A stretch of 64,000 nt of DNA from Cypionkella sp049896245. GTDB taxonomy: Bacteria; Pseudomonadota; Alphaproteobacteria; Rhodobacterales; Rhodobacteraceae. The notes beneath the pieces are model-generated. The model saw nothing but the letters and a program-made list of their open reading frames with translations, was not told where the DNA came from and ran no database searches. The stretch is from positions 133,214 to 197,213 of the forward strand of contig NZ_JAFCTX010000002.1 of assembly GCF_049896245.1 (NCBI RefSeq), in the 5' to 3' direction. Shown piece by piece: positions 43,245 through 52,614 of the stretch. Positions within the stretch are counted from its first letter, which is position 1. Every line of letters begins with the position of its first letter. The translations under genes were made by a program, and so were the position numbers.

Positions 43245-44525
43245 TTAACGCTCGCGCCACCAATCTTGCAGTTGCAGCTTCCAATAAGTCGCCTGTGCTG
43301 CCGCCAATCCCAAGGGCCCGCCCGCCCAGTCGAGCCCAAAGGCTGCGAACATCGCCAAACGGTCGCTTTCGCCCAGGATCGCTTCGGCCAGCACCTTGCC
43401 CGCCACTGCCGTGGTGTTCAGCCCATGCCCGCCAAACGCTGTGATATGCCACGCGCCCGGCTCCATCATCCCGACCTGCGGCATCAGATGCCGCGCATAG
43501 CCCATCTGGCCCGACCAGCTGAGTTCCGTCCGCAACCCCGCCAGTTGTGGAAACGCCCCTACCATCTCATGCCGCAATTCCTGCGCCACACCTGCCGCCG
43601 AGGCCGCCCGCGTGGTGATCCGCCCGCCCCACAGCAGCCGATTGCCGCCCTCGATCACCCGGTAGTAGTCCGACGCGCGGCGATCATCCAACACTGCCTC
43701 GCGCGTGCGAATTGCGCTGGCGATCAGATCGGGGGCTGCTTCCGACACCATCATATAGGTGGCAATCGGCAGCACCGCGCGTTTCAACCGCAGCACCAGC
43801 CCGTCGGTATAGCCCCCGGTTGCGAACACCACGCGGGGGCCGCGCGCTTCGCCTTGCGCGGTCTTGACCACCTTCTGCACACCGCTAAATCGTACCTTCA
43901 CCGCAGGCGAGCCTTCATAAATCCGCCCGCCCAACCGCTCCAATTCCGAAGCCAGCCCGCGCAGATAGTTCAATGGGTGGATGTGAAAGGCCTGAGCATC
44001 CGCCAGCCCGTGAAAATAGCGATCACTCAGCAGACGTTCGCGGATCGCGGCACGGTCCAGATAGATCAGCTCGTAGCCGAAATCCTGCGCAAATTCCGCA
44101 GCGTAAGCGTGCAGATCATCGGCGCGGTCAAAGCGGCGCAGGTTCAACAGCCCCGAGATCGGATCAGCCCCCTTGATGTCCAAATCACGGATATACCCCC
44201 GCACCCGGTCCACGCCCTCAATCGTCAAGCGGTGCAGTGCGCGCGCGGCCTCTACCCCCACGCGTGCCGCAATATCCTCCGATCCGCAGGCAAACGCAGG
44301 CGAGACGATGCCGCCATTGCGCCCAGACGCCCCCCAGCCCACCGCCTGCGCCTCCAGCACCAGCGGTTTCAAGCCCCCCTTTGCCAGTTCCAGCGCGGTG
44401 ACAAGGCCCGCCAGCCCACCGCCGACCACGATCACATCGGCCTCCTCCACCCCATGCAGCATAGGGCGAGTGCTGCTCTCGGTCAGGGTTTGGGCGTAAT
44501 AGGTCGCAGGGTAGGGCAGGGTCAT
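43245..44525 (-). CDS. FAD-dependent amine oxidoreductase (PuuB/OrdL-like)
   Basis: The 426-residue protein has the DAO fold: VIVVGGGLAGLVTALELAKGG near residue 31, GASGRNGGIVSPAF (flavin-contact motif typical of gamma-glutamylputrescine oxidase and ordL), and a C-terminal TAFGGHGLNTTAVAGKVLAEA. It likely oxidises a secondary amine or amino acid; no puu genes are nearby. Start 44525 (MTLPYPATYYAQT) is preferred over 44540. Confidence 0.88.
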   Translation of the reverse strand: MTLPYPATYYAQTLTESSTRPMLHGVEEADVIVVGGGLAGLVTALELAKGGLKPLVLEAQAVGWGASGRNGGIVSPAFACGSEDIAARVGVEAARALHRLTIEGVDRVRGYIRDLDIKGADPISGLLNLRRFDRADDLHAYAAEFAQDFGYELIYLDRAAIRERLLSDRYFHGLADAQAFHIHPLNYLRGLASELERLGGRIYEGSPAVKVRFSGVQKVVKTAQGEARGPRVVFATGGYTDGLVLRLKRAVLPIATYMMVSEAAPDLIASAIRTREAVLDDRRASDYYRVIEGGNRLLWGGRITTRAASAAGVAQELRHEMVGAFPQLAGLRTELSWSGQMGYARHLMPQVGMMEPGAWHITAFGGHGLNTTAVAGKVLAEAILGESDRLAMFAAFGLDWAGGPLGLAAAQATYWKLQLQDWWRER

Positions 44526-44750
44526 GGCATGTTCCTTCAAGTTGAACAGGTTGTTGCCGTGGGACCCGTGCGTGTCAATCTGCCCTGATCAAGCAATAGT
44601 GCCCACACATTCGGCAAAATGTCAGACCCAAGGCCTGCCTGCCGCGCTTCTGATTTTCAGTTGCTTTCAATCAGGCTTGCGCTAGCGTTTTGCCCAGCAC
44701 TCCGCTTTGAGCCCCAATTCCCTTTGATCCCTTAGCGCAGAGGTGACGCG

Positions 44751-45431
44751 ATGCTGCGGTTTCTGGCTTTCCTCGCTTTGGCCGCCTGCGGCGCGGTGGA
44801 TTACGACCATGCCCCGGTCGGCAAGCTGAGCGGCACCGTGCTGGTGATGTGGGTGGGCGAGACCCAAGCGGGTGAGGGCGATGGCCGTTTTGTCTATGTC
44901 CCCTCTGCCACGCCCTTGCGGTTTGAGCGGGCCAACCCGAGCGCCACGCTGAAAACCATTCAGCCCGACATGATGTATACCGACGGCGGCTCGATCCCGG
45001 CCTTGGCGCAGGTGTTCAAGGGCTTCTCGCCTTGGGGCTATGCCCCGGCCTATATCCTGCATGACTGGCTGTTCGTGGCGCGCAAATGCGTCAACGACAA
45101 CAGCGCCAATCCCGATCAAGCGGCAGTGGCGCAGATGCCGTTCGCGGAATCGGCCACAGTTGCGGCAGAGGTGATCAAGACGCTGATTGCCACCAACACC
45201 GTGGCGCAGAACGACATCGCCCCGCAGTTGATTTCGTCAGCAGTCGCCGGACCCGTCCCAAAATCCCGCTGGAATGAGGCCGGAGCCTGCGCCCGCGACA
45301 AGGTCAAACCCGCGCATATCGACATGATCCGTCGCGCTTTGCCGGCAGTTTCGACCGCACGTACGGGGCAAAGATTGGCGAAAGGCCCGGTGGCGCAAAT
45401 CGTGCAGGTGATCGACTTCGGCGCGCCCTAA
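44751..45431 (+). CDS. DUF1353 lipoprotein
   Basis: The 226-residue protein has a short lipoprotein signal (MLRFLAFLALAAC, cysteine at 13). The DUF1353 signature TDGGSIPALAQVF followed by GYAPAYILHDWLF is clear; the family includes phage and envelope proteins with an unknown, perhaps hydrolytic, function. GAGGTG lies 7 bases before the ATG. It is convergent with xthA, whose stop is 6 bp away. Confidence 0.78.
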   Translation: MLRFLAFLALAACGAVDYDHAPVGKLSGTVLVMWVGETQAGEGDGRFVYVPSATPLRFERANPSATLKTIQPDMMYTDGGSIPALAQVFKGFSPWGYAPAYILHDWLFVARKCVNDNSANPDQAAVAQMPFAESATVAAEVIKTLIATNTVAQNDIAPQLISSAVAGPVPKSRWNEAGACARDKVKPAHIDMIRRALPAVSTARTGQRLAKGPVAQIVQVIDFGAP

Positions 45432-45437
45432 AGTGGG

Positions 45438-46217
45438 TCAGGCGTCGAGTTCAATCCACACAGGCACATGATCCGAAGGCTTGTCGCCCGCGCGCACCTG
45501 TTTGTCGATCTGGCAGTCTTGCAGCAGGTCGGCGGCTTGCGGTGACAGCAGCAGATGGTCGATGCGGATGCCGTTGTTCCGCTCCCAAGCCCCCGCCTGA
45601 TAATCCCAGAATGAATACTGCCCCGGCGATTGGTTGCGCGCCCGAAACGCCTCGGTCAGCCCAAGGTTCAGCAGGCGGCGGAGTGCCGCACGGCTTTGCG
45701 GCAGATAAAGCGCGTCCTCGGTCCAGAGTTCCGGCTTGGCCGCATCCTCGGCCTGCGGGATCACGTTGTAATCGCCACAGCACACCAGCGGTTCCTCCAA
45801 CGGCAACAGGCTTTCGACCCGCGCCTGCATCCGCGCCATCCATGCCAGCTTATAGTCATATTTCGGCCCCGGCGCAGGGTTGCCATTTGGCAGATACAGC
45901 CCACACACCCGCACCGCCTTTGCTCCCATCACCGTCGCCTCAATCCAGCGCGCTTGTTCGTCGTCATCGTCGCCCGGCAGCCCGCGCGTCACATCCTCCA
46001 GTGGCAGTTTCGACAGGATCGCCACGCCGTTGAAACCCTTCTGGCCGTGGGTTTCCACCCGGTAGCCCATGGCCTCGAAGACCTCGCGCGGAAAACCTTC
46101 ATCCACCGATTTGATTTCCTGCAAGCACACCACATGCGGCTGAGCCGCTTCCAGCCAAGCGGGCAAAGCCTCAATCCGTGCCTTGATGCCGTTGATGTTG
46201 AAGGTGGCAATTTTCAT
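45438..46217 (-). CDS. xthA: Exodeoxyribonuclease III
   Basis: ExoIII/AP endonuclease acts in base excision repair. The 259 residues have all family motifs: ATFNINGIKAR at the start, VVCLQEIKSVDEGFP (metal-binding Glu), VCGLYLPNGNP, CCGDYNVIPQAEDA and the terminal catalytic DHVPVWIEL with GIRIDHLLLS. GGAGAAGCCTG precedes the ATG at 46217. Confidence 0.96.
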   Translation of the reverse strand: MKIATFNINGIKARIEALPAWLEAAQPHVVCLQEIKSVDEGFPREVFEAMGYRVETHGQKGFNGVAILSKLPLEDVTRGLPGDDDDEQARWIEATVMGAKAVRVCGLYLPNGNPAPGPKYDYKLAWMARMQARVESLLPLEEPLVCCGDYNVIPQAEDAAKPELWTEDALYLPQSRAALRRLLNLGLTEAFRARNQSPGQYSFWDYQAGAWERNNGIRIDHLLLSPQAADLLQDCQIDKQVRAGDKPSDHVPVWIELDA

Positions 46218-46257
46218 CAGGCTTCTCCACGTTACCCCCCAGTCTTAAGCCGCCACC

Positions 46258-46950
46258 TTACGGCAAACAAGCCAGCCAAAGCGCATCAAGGCGGTCAATC
46301 TCAGCCACGTCATAAGCCGAGAGATCCTCCCAATACCGCCCTGAGGGCGCGAAATAGCCCAAAGTCGCTTCCCGCGCCTGCGCCGCCTGCACCCGGAAAG
46401 CATCAAACGCCAGAGGCCGAACCGCAGCCAAATCCGACAAAGCCGCGCGCGGACACATCAGCCGAGACGGTCCGGTGGACAGGTTCACCACCGCACAGCC
46501 CTGAAGCGCCGCCATCGCCATCAGCCGCACCGATTTCGCCTCCAGACTGCGCAGGGTGATATCGGCGCGCAACGGGTCAGGCGTGCCTGTGCCATAGAAA
46601 TGTGTCTGCCCGGCAGGATAATGCATATCGCAGCCGAACACCGCGAGCACCCGAGGCCGCAACGCATCCAGCGCCCAATACCCCGCCGTATAGGCCATGG
46701 TCGCCCCGGCATAGACAAAGCCGCCATAGCGGTTCTGCGCAGGGACGAAATCAGCCTCTGTCACCAAGGTATGAGCCGCAGCCGCCACAGGCACCCGGCT
46801 CGGATCAAAATCCCACGGATAAATTGCAAAATCCCAATCGGGCCGCACCCGCCATGCGTTATTGATGGCGACAACCGTGTCAAAGGCACGCGGCCACTCC
46901 TCCGCCTGCACCACCATCGGGGCCGAGCCCAGCATCAGAACAACAGACAT
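46258..46950 (-). CDS. Conserved protein of unknown function
   Basis: The 230-residue protein begins VVLMLGSAPMVVQAEEWPRAFDTVVAINNAWRV (interrupted here: LGSAP..., then VAINNAW), a pattern resembling the 6-HMPTPK/DUF115-like fold of some motility and sugar-transfer proteins. Other visible segments are RVLAVFGCDMHYPAGQTHFYGTGTPDPLRAD and RYWEDLSAYDV. I do not recognise a named family. It lies just upstream of xthA on the same strand with 40 bp between. Confidence 0.7.
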   Translation of the reverse strand: MSVVLMLGSAPMVVQAEEWPRAFDTVVAINNAWRVRPDWDFAIYPWDFDPSRVPVAAAAHTLVTEADFVPAQNRYGGFVYAGATMAYTAGYWALDALRPRVLAVFGCDMHYPAGQTHFYGTGTPDPLRADITLRSLEAKSVRLMAMAALQGCAVVNLSTGPSRLMCPRAALSDLAAVRPLAFDAFRVQAAQAREATLGYFAPSGRYWEDLSAYDVAEIDRLDALWLACLP

Positions 46951-47016
46951 AGCGCCCCCAAATCAGACGCCAAAATCTAGACCACACCCGCCAACAATCC
47001 AGCCCCCAGATCGAGC

Positions 47017-47349
47017 CTAGATCGAAAACGAAGTCCCGCAGCCGCAGGCACTCGCCACATTCGGGTTCTCAATCACAAACCGCGCGCCGATCAGCTCATC
47101 GCTGAAATCAATCACCGCATTGGCGAGAAACGGCAAAGATACCTGATCGACCAACACCGATTGCCCGTCGCCCTCAATCACCAGATCATCGAGCCCCCGC
47201 ACGTCCAGCTTGATATCATACTGAAAGCCCGAGCAGCCGCCGCCCTCCACCGCCACCCGCAACGCCTTCTTTTCGCCGGTCATTTCGGCAATTTCCGCCA
47301 ACCGCGCAAAAGCACGCGGGGTCACACGGGGGGGCAGATTCAATTCCAT
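47017..47349 (-). CDS. A-type iron-sulfur carrier protein (IscA/ErpA family)
   Basis: The 110 residues match the HesB/IscA fold, with the three cysteines of the family in GGCSGFQY and the terminal SACGCG. These proteins deliver [4Fe-4S] clusters to target enzymes; the window has several Fe-S users, such as Edd and the KamA-type enzyme. It is divergent from dgt, 89 bp apart. Confidence 0.93.
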   Translation of the reverse strand: MELNLPPRVTPRAFARLAEIAEMTGEKKALRVAVEGGGCSGFQYDIKLDVRGLDDLVIEGDGQSVLVDQVSLPFLANAVIDFSDELIGARFVIENPNVASACGCGTSFSI

Positions 47350-47438
47350 GGCATTTCTCTATCCATTGGCGGCTAAATCCGAATATAGGGGAAGCGAACA
47401 CAGACAACAAGAACGGCCCCAAACAAGATTGGCTTCCT

Positions 47439-48602
47439 ATGCTTGCCCCTTTCGCCTGCCAACCCGACCAATCGCGTGGCCGCCTGCATGTCGAGCGCAT
47501 GTCCAGCTTTCGCTCGCCGTTCCAACGCGACCGCGACCGCATCATCCATTCCAGCGCCTTCCGCCGCCTGAAACACAAAACCCAAGTCTTTGTCGAACAT
47601 GAGGGCGATTATTACCGCACCCGTCTGACCCATTCGATCGAGGTGGCGCAAGTTGCCCGCACCGTCTCGGGTGTCTTGGGCCTGAACACCGATCTTGCCG
47701 AAGCCATCGCTTTGGCCCACGACCTTGGCCACACCCCGTTCGGTCATACCGGCGAAGACGCTTTGGCCATGCTGATGGCCCCCTACGGCGGTTTCGATCA
47801 CAACGCCCAGGCCCTGCGCATCGTCACGCGCCTTGAACGCCATTACGCCGATTTCGACGGCCTCAACCTGACATGGGAATCGCTGGAAGGCATCGCCAAG
47901 CACAATGGCCCGGTCACTGGCCCCAATGCCGATGAGAAACACGCTGGCCCCTTGCCCTATGCCTTGGCCGAGGTAAACGCCCAGTGGGATCTGGAACTGC
48001 ACACCCATGCCAGCGCCGAGGCTCAAGTGGCCGCCATCGCCGATGATGTCGCCTATTCGCACCACGATCTGCACGACGGCCTCCGCTCTGGCCTGTTCGA
48101 TGAAAACGATCTGATGGAACTGCCCGTCACTGGCCCCGCTTTCGCCGAAGTTGACGCGCTTTATCCCGGCCTTGATAAAATGCGCCGCCGCCATGAAGCC
48201 CTGCGCCGGGTGTTTGGCCGCATGGTCGAAGACGTGATCGCGGTGGCCAAAAACCGCCTTGATGCAGCGCAGCCGCAATCGGTCGAAGAAATCCGCGCCA
48301 TGGGGATGACGATCATCCGATTTTCCAAGCCGCTCTATCAAGAACTCAAAGCCATCCGCAGCTTTCTGTTCCACCGCATGTATCGCGCGCCCTCGGTGAT
48401 CGTGATGCGCAAACAAGTCACCGAAGTGGTGAACGGCCTGTTCCCGCTCTATCTCGCCCAACCCGAAATGCTGCCGGAAGAATGGCGCACCGATATCACC
48501 GCCGCCCAATCCGAGACCGAACTCGCCCGACTGGTGGCCGATTACGTCGCGGGCATGACAGATCGCTTCGCGCTGCAAGAGGGGCAGAGGCTGCTGGGGT
48601 AG
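47439..48602 (+). CDS. dgt: Deoxyguanosinetriphosphate triphosphohydrolase-like protein
   Basis: The 387-residue HD-domain protein has H65 (THSIEVAQVART) and H94-D95 (ALAHDLGHTPFGHTGEDAL), with DDVAYSHHDLHDG supplying the last metal ligand. Dgt removes triphosphate from dNTPs. The start region RGRLHVERMSSFRSPFQRDRDRIIHSSAFRRL is the usual family N-terminus. It is convergent with the ankyrin gene through a dispersed hairpin. Confidence 0.93.
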   Translation: MLAPFACQPDQSRGRLHVERMSSFRSPFQRDRDRIIHSSAFRRLKHKTQVFVEHEGDYYRTRLTHSIEVAQVARTVSGVLGLNTDLAEAIALAHDLGHTPFGHTGEDALAMLMAPYGGFDHNAQALRIVTRLERHYADFDGLNLTWESLEGIAKHNGPVTGPNADEKHAGPLPYALAEVNAQWDLELHTHASAEAQVAAIADDVAYSHHDLHDGLRSGLFDENDLMELPVTGPAFAEVDALYPGLDKMRRRHEALRRVFGRMVEDVIAVAKNRLDAAQPQSVEEIRAMGMTIIRFSKPLYQELKAIRSFLFHRMYRAPSVIVMRKQVTEVVNGLFPLYLAQPEMLPEEWRTDITAAQSETELARLVADYVAGMTDRFALQEGQRLLG

Positions 48603-48614
48603 CCTGCCTCTTTG

Positions 48615-48687
48615 GTCATCCTCTCTGCTCAAATATCCCCGCCGGAGGCTCCTTAGACCAACCTCGATGCCTCCGGCGGGAGTATTT
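48615..48687. repeat. Dispersed hairpin element after dgt
   Basis: The same element as at 43154: GTCATCCTCTCTGCTC, then AAATATCCCCGCCGGAGGC ending at 48649, and GCCTCCGGCGGGAGTATTT from 48669. It lies between the convergent dgt and ankyrin genes and looks like a two-way terminator. Confidence 0.78.
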
Positions 48688-48714
48688 AAGCCAATGTGAA
48701 AGCCGAGATCCACT

Positions 48715-49377
48715 CTACCGCAGCAGATCAGCCACCTCAATATGTCCCGCCTGCACCGCGTAATCGCGCGGCGTGGCATGGGCAAAACCCTCATCGCGCA
48801 AAGTCGCATCAGCCCCACGCGACAGCAGCAGCTGCACGACCTCGCCCAATCCCAAAGCTGCCGCCACATGCAACGGCGTCAGCCCTTGGCGTGAGGCCGC
48901 ATTGATCGCAGCGCCGCCGTCCAGCAAAGCCTCAATCAGCGGCATCGGGTCGTCGGGGGCATCGTCAAACTCATCCACCACAGCGGCACGCTCGACCGCC
49001 GCCTGCACCACAGACCGTCCGTCCTTATCGATACCGTCCAGCGCCACGCCCTGCGCAAGAAACCAGCGCAGGCTGGCGAGATTGCCCAGATCAATCGCGT
49101 TGAACAGCCATGGCTGGCCAGCAAAGCTGTCCGAACTCGCTGCAAATCCCGACCCCAACCGCGTCAAAAACCCAGTATCGCCAGTTTGCAGCGCCTCGAT
49201 AATCTGATCGTAATCCGCGATCAGCGCCGGATCAGCCGTCACCGGAGCAGGGGGCCTGCGCTGCTGCAACAGCCCAAACGCCCGCCCAGCAATCCGCCAA
49301 GCCAGCCGTGCGACAAAGCCCAAGCGGGCCCTCCAGGCGCGGAATCGTGCAGAAAATGAGGGCGGCGGTTCAGGCAT
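48715..49377 (-). CDS. Ankyrin repeat protein
   Basis: The 220-residue protein has a proline/serine-rich start, a basic helical stretch (about 8-40), and ankyrin-like repeats over 70-220, the clearest being RQGLTPLHVAAALGLGEVVQLLLSRGADATLRDE, preceded by weaker ones. The ATG at 49377 follows relatives better than upstream starts. No catalytic domain is present; a binding or scaffold role is likely. Confidence 0.83.
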   Translation of the reverse strand: MPEPPPSFSARFRAWRARLGFVARLAWRIAGRAFGLLQQRRPPAPVTADPALIADYDQIIEALQTGDTGFLTRLGSGFAASSDSFAGQPWLFNAIDLGNLASLRWFLAQGVALDGIDKDGRSVVQAAVERAAVVDEFDDAPDDPMPLIEALLDGGAAINAASRQGLTPLHVAAALGLGEVVQLLLSRGADATLRDEGFAHATPRDYAVQAGHIEVADLLR

Positions 49378-49477
49378 GACCACAGCATGCCATGCCAGCC
49401 AAAACTTAACAAATCCTGAATTGGCACCTGTAAGCCCTTGATTTAACGTCGCCGAAAACCTGTCCACGCGTGGACAC

Positions 49478-49939
49478 TTAAGCCTTTCGCGCAGCCAGCC
49501 CCCAGACCACCGCCAGCGCAGCGGAAATAATCGCATTCCACCCCGCCATCGAAACCCCCAGCGCAGCCCACGGCACCGCATCGCAGCGCACCGGTTTTCC
49601 GACCGAAATATCGGTGTTCAAAAGATCGCCCGCACTGATCCCCTGCAAGGTATCGACCGTGCAGGTCGCCAGCCCGGCGAACCAGCCCAATTCGACCCCG
49701 GCATGATAAAACCCGATCCCCGCCGTCATCAGCAAAGCCAGCATCCCCAACAGCGGCAGCGCAGCCCCCCGGCCCCGCAAAGCCAGCAGCCCGATCAAGA
49801 TCGCCACCCCATGCGGCCAGCGCTGATAGAGGCATAAAACGCAAGGGATCAAGCCGCCGAAATACTGAAAAGCAAACGCCCCGCCCAGCAACAGCGCCGA
49901 GCCCAGCGTGGCAATCCAGATCAAAGAAGTCCGCGTCAT
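49478..49939 (-). CDS. dsbB: Disulfide bond formation protein B family
   Basis: DsbB reoxidises DsbA with quinone in the inner membrane. The 153-residue protein has four membrane helices, the first periplasmic pair C33VLC36 and the second pair C93 and C119 on the next loop. It overlaps no gene but starts 8 bp from the next leftward gene's stop (49947). Confidence 0.9.
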   Translation of the reverse strand: MTRTSLIWIATLGSALLLGGAFAFQYFGGLIPCVLCLYQRWPHGVAILIGLLALRGRGAALPLLGMLALLMTAGIGFYHAGVELGWFAGLATCTVDTLQGISAGDLLNTDISVGKPVRCDAVPWAALGVSMAGWNAIISAALAVVWGLAARKA

Positions 49940-49946
49940 CAAAGCC

Positions 49947-50531
49947 TCATACCATCCGGGTCGCAAGCCAGATCAGCCCGCCAACCACCACCAACCCGCC
50001 GACAATCAGCGCCAAACGCCGCTCGATAAAGCCCGTCACCTGCGTCCCATAGTGCTGCAACAGATAGGCCAGCAAATAAAACCGCCCGCCCCGCGCCACG
50101 ATCGCCGACAGGATGAACCATTTCAGATCGAATGACACCACCCCTGACAGAATAGTGACCACCTTCATCGGCGGCAGATGCGTCAGGCCAGACGTCACCA
50201 GCATCACCAAAATAGCGGTATCGCCGGTCTGCGCCTTCAACGCCTCGAACGCGCCGAGTTTGCCGTAGAATTCCAGCGCCGGGCGGGCCAGCAGATCAAA
50301 CGCGTAATGCCCGATCATCCAGCCAAAGATGCCGCCCAGAACCGAAGTGACCGTGGCAATCAAAGCATAACGCCAGACCCGATCCGGCCTTGCCAGACAC
50401 ATCGGGATGAACAGCACATCCGCCGGGATAGGAAACACCGAGCTTTCCACAAACGACACAGCACCCATCGCAGGCTCGGCATAGCGCGAGCCCGCCCAAT
50501 GCAGCGTCCAGTTATACAGCTTGCGAAACAT
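49947..50531 (-). CDS. DedA/YqaA family membrane protein
   Basis: The 194-residue protein has about five hydrophobic segments and the SNARE-associated/DedA pattern: FVESSVFPIPADVLFIPM near residue 28, GGIFGWMIGHYAF and SGLTHLPPMKVVTILSGV. Such proteins affect membrane lipid balance or are flippases. The ATG at 50531 is chosen by relatives. dsbB follows immediately, so the two are likely co-transcribed. Confidence 0.87.
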   Translation of the reverse strand: MFRKLYNWTLHWAGSRYAEPAMGAVSFVESSVFPIPADVLFIPMCLARPDRVWRYALIATVTSVLGGIFGWMIGHYAFDLLARPALEFYGKLGAFEALKAQTGDTAILVMLVTSGLTHLPPMKVVTILSGVVSFDLKWFILSAIVARGGRFYLLAYLLQHYGTQVTGFIERRLALIVGGLVVVGGLIWLATRMV

Positions 50532-50660
50532 CCAGACTCTCCGCGCTTTTGCGCCCAATGGCCACGCGCGGGGCTCGGGGTCAAGAGGGCGGAACAGCGC
50601 AACCCGATTGCACTTCACGCGTTGACAGTTAAATTGGCCAAAACAGCGTGGGGTGCGGTT

Positions 50661-51521
50661 ATGGAATGGCGTGGACGCAGAGGCAGCGGCAATATCGAAG
50701 ACCGGCGCGGCGTGCGCGGCACACGCGGGGCCAGCATCGGCGGTGTGGGTGGCATCGGCGTGATCGCGGTGGTGGTGATCGGCTACTTTCTGGGATTTGA
50801 TCTGACGCCGCTGTTGAATGACAGCCAAACCCAAAGCCAGCAGACCGGTGCTCCGGTTGAGATCAGCGATGCCGACAAGCGGGCCGGACAATTCGTCTCG
50901 GTGGTGCTGGCCGATACCGAAGAGATTTGGGCGGGGATTTTCAAGCAGCAGTTGGGAGAGACTTATGTACCCGCCAAGCTGGTGCTGTTCAAGGGCGTGA
51001 CGAACTCACCCTGCGGCGATGCTTCGGGGGCGACGGGGCCGTTTTATTGCCCCGGTGACAAGAAAGTTTACCTCGATACCGATTTCTTCACCACGATGTC
51101 GCGCCAACTGGGCGCGGGGGGTGATTTCGCGATGGCCTATGTGGTGGCGCATGAGATCGGCCACCATGTTCAGGACGAGTTGGGGATATTAAACAAAGCC
51201 AACGAGGTCCGCAGCCAATCTTCCGAAGCTGACAGCAACGAGATTTCGGTGCGGATCGAATTGCAGGCGGATTGTCTGGCCGGGATTTGGGCGCGTGAAG
51301 TGCAGCAGACCTATGGCACCATTGAGAAGGGCGATTTTGACGAAGCCATCAACGCCGCCAAACAAATCGGCGATGACACCCTGCAACGCAACGCGGGTCA
51401 GGTGCCGATGCCGGAAAGCTTCACCCATGGCACATCGGCGCAACGCTCGAAATGGTTTATTGCCGGGTTGAAGTCTGGCCAGCTGACTGCCTGCGACACC
51501 TTCAGAACGAATAACCTTTAG
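50661..51521 (+). CDS. Neutral zinc metallopeptidase (YpfJ/KPN_02809 family)
   Basis: The 286-residue protein has an N-terminal basic part, one membrane helix (about 27-45) and a periplasmic domain with HEIGHHVQ at 164-171 and RIELQADCLAGIWA supplying the other ligands. FYCPGDKKVYLDTDFF is a family hallmark. The frame is open from 50178, but 50661 (MEWRGRRGSGN) is the conserved start. It is divergent from the DedA-like gene. Confidence 0.9.
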   Translation: MEWRGRRGSGNIEDRRGVRGTRGASIGGVGGIGVIAVVVIGYFLGFDLTPLLNDSQTQSQQTGAPVEISDADKRAGQFVSVVLADTEEIWAGIFKQQLGETYVPAKLVLFKGVTNSPCGDASGATGPFYCPGDKKVYLDTDFFTTMSRQLGAGGDFAMAYVVAHEIGHHVQDELGILNKANEVRSQSSEADSNEISVRIELQADCLAGIWAREVQQTYGTIEKGDFDEAINAAKQIGDDTLQRNAGQVPMPESFTHGTSAQRSKWFIAGLKSGQLTACDTFRTNNL

Positions 51522-51649
51522 CGATGATTTGCTTGCGCAAATCCTGTTGACGCGGACAAGAGGCGCGGCTAAACCGCGCCTCGGATCAGTCAAGTGCTGG
51601 TTCTGACACTTCGGATCGCTCTGCGGTCACTACCAAGAGTGTGAACTGT

Positions 51650-51733
51650 GCGGGCGTGGCGGAATGGTAGACGCGACAGACTCAAAATCTGTTTTCGCAA
51701 GGAGTGCCGGTTCGAGTCCGGCCGCCCGTACCA
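51650..51733 (+). tRNA. tRNA-Leu (anticodon CAA)
   Basis: The acceptor GCGGGCG pairs with CGCCCGT (one G-U at the end), and the 3' CCA is encoded at 51731-51733. The anticodon stem CAGA/TCTG encloses loop CTCAAAA, giving anticodon CAA, which reads UUG. The T arm is GCCGGTTCGAGTCCGGC. A long variable arm fits a class II leucine tRNA. Confidence 0.93.
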
Positions 51734-52614
51734 TCAAACTTTCTTTTACAAACAGACCCCAGCATCCTGCGCACGCGCAGATTGTGGCAAAGCTGCGGCG
51801 ATTCATCGTTAACATCAAGAATCACTTCGCCGTTCAGTCGGTTTATAGTTAATTTTGAACATCTTACTGACGGAAATCTGCGCCCGATTCGCAGGACCGC
51901 CCCGGTTGACCTAGCGTCATCTTGAACAGTTTCCGCCAAACCGCCGAATTGACGCCGTCTCGGCAACAGCGTTTTGAGATTGTGGTGAAAGAATGGCAAA
52001 TATTCTCTGTGATGGTTAAGGTAGTATCAGGTTTTTGGCTGGTTTCCGTTCTGGAAACAGTGGCGCGACTTGTAGGCGACGAAGCATTGAAGCTTTCCGG
52101 CCCTAGCGCCTGATAAGCCTGCGTTTTTCAAAATGACCCATTGTTTTCAATCTCGAAACTCAGCGTCAGATGATACAATCAGGGCGTGTGGGCGTCATTT
52201 TGACAGGCTGCGATTGTGGCAGGTCTGTGGCTGAACGCTGCCGCAATTAGGTCTTTTTTTACTTTGCGCTCGGCATAACAGGCGGTATTCAGATCAAGTC
52301 TTACTGGGAAAGACAAAGGCCGTGGGGGCGGTCGTTGAATGGTAATGTGTCGGAAGGCACATGTGTGTGAAAGATTTGCTGCCTTAGCCTTGGGTTCTGC
52401 GACCAAAGGCTTGTCATGAAAAATGTACCTTTTTGACCGGGAGCCGTTGGTTCCCGAACAGCATCGCTTTCGCTTCACCTCAGACGGCAGGCAAATAGGC
52501 GTTGACCTCGGATGAAACCGGGTTCGCGCCTTTTCGAGGTCGCTTCACAGCGATCTGGGCTTGGGTCGGACGAGAGACGGAATTCCGGCTCTCAGGTGAA
52601 ATGAGGGATATGAC
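51734..52614. other. About 880 bp with no convincing gene, 3' of tRNA-Leu
   Basis: The longest frames (such as TTG 51922-52113, 63 codons) have no ribosome site or recognisable domain. The region includes T-rich stretches, a hairpin GGGAGCC-GTT-GGTTCCC at 52439-52455 that ends 160 bp before the next gene, and TTGACA at 52200 without a good -10. Promoter sequences for the RTX gene at 52615 must lie here. No second copy of the tRNA 3' end is visible. Confidence 0.55.

Noticed and set aside
51922..52113. 63-codon frame after tRNA-Leu
   Set aside because: TTG start, no ribosome site, no family resemblance.
51650..52614. Integrated element attached to tRNA-Leu
   Set aside because: No integrase and no duplicated tRNA 3' end in the window; kept only as a question in the findings.
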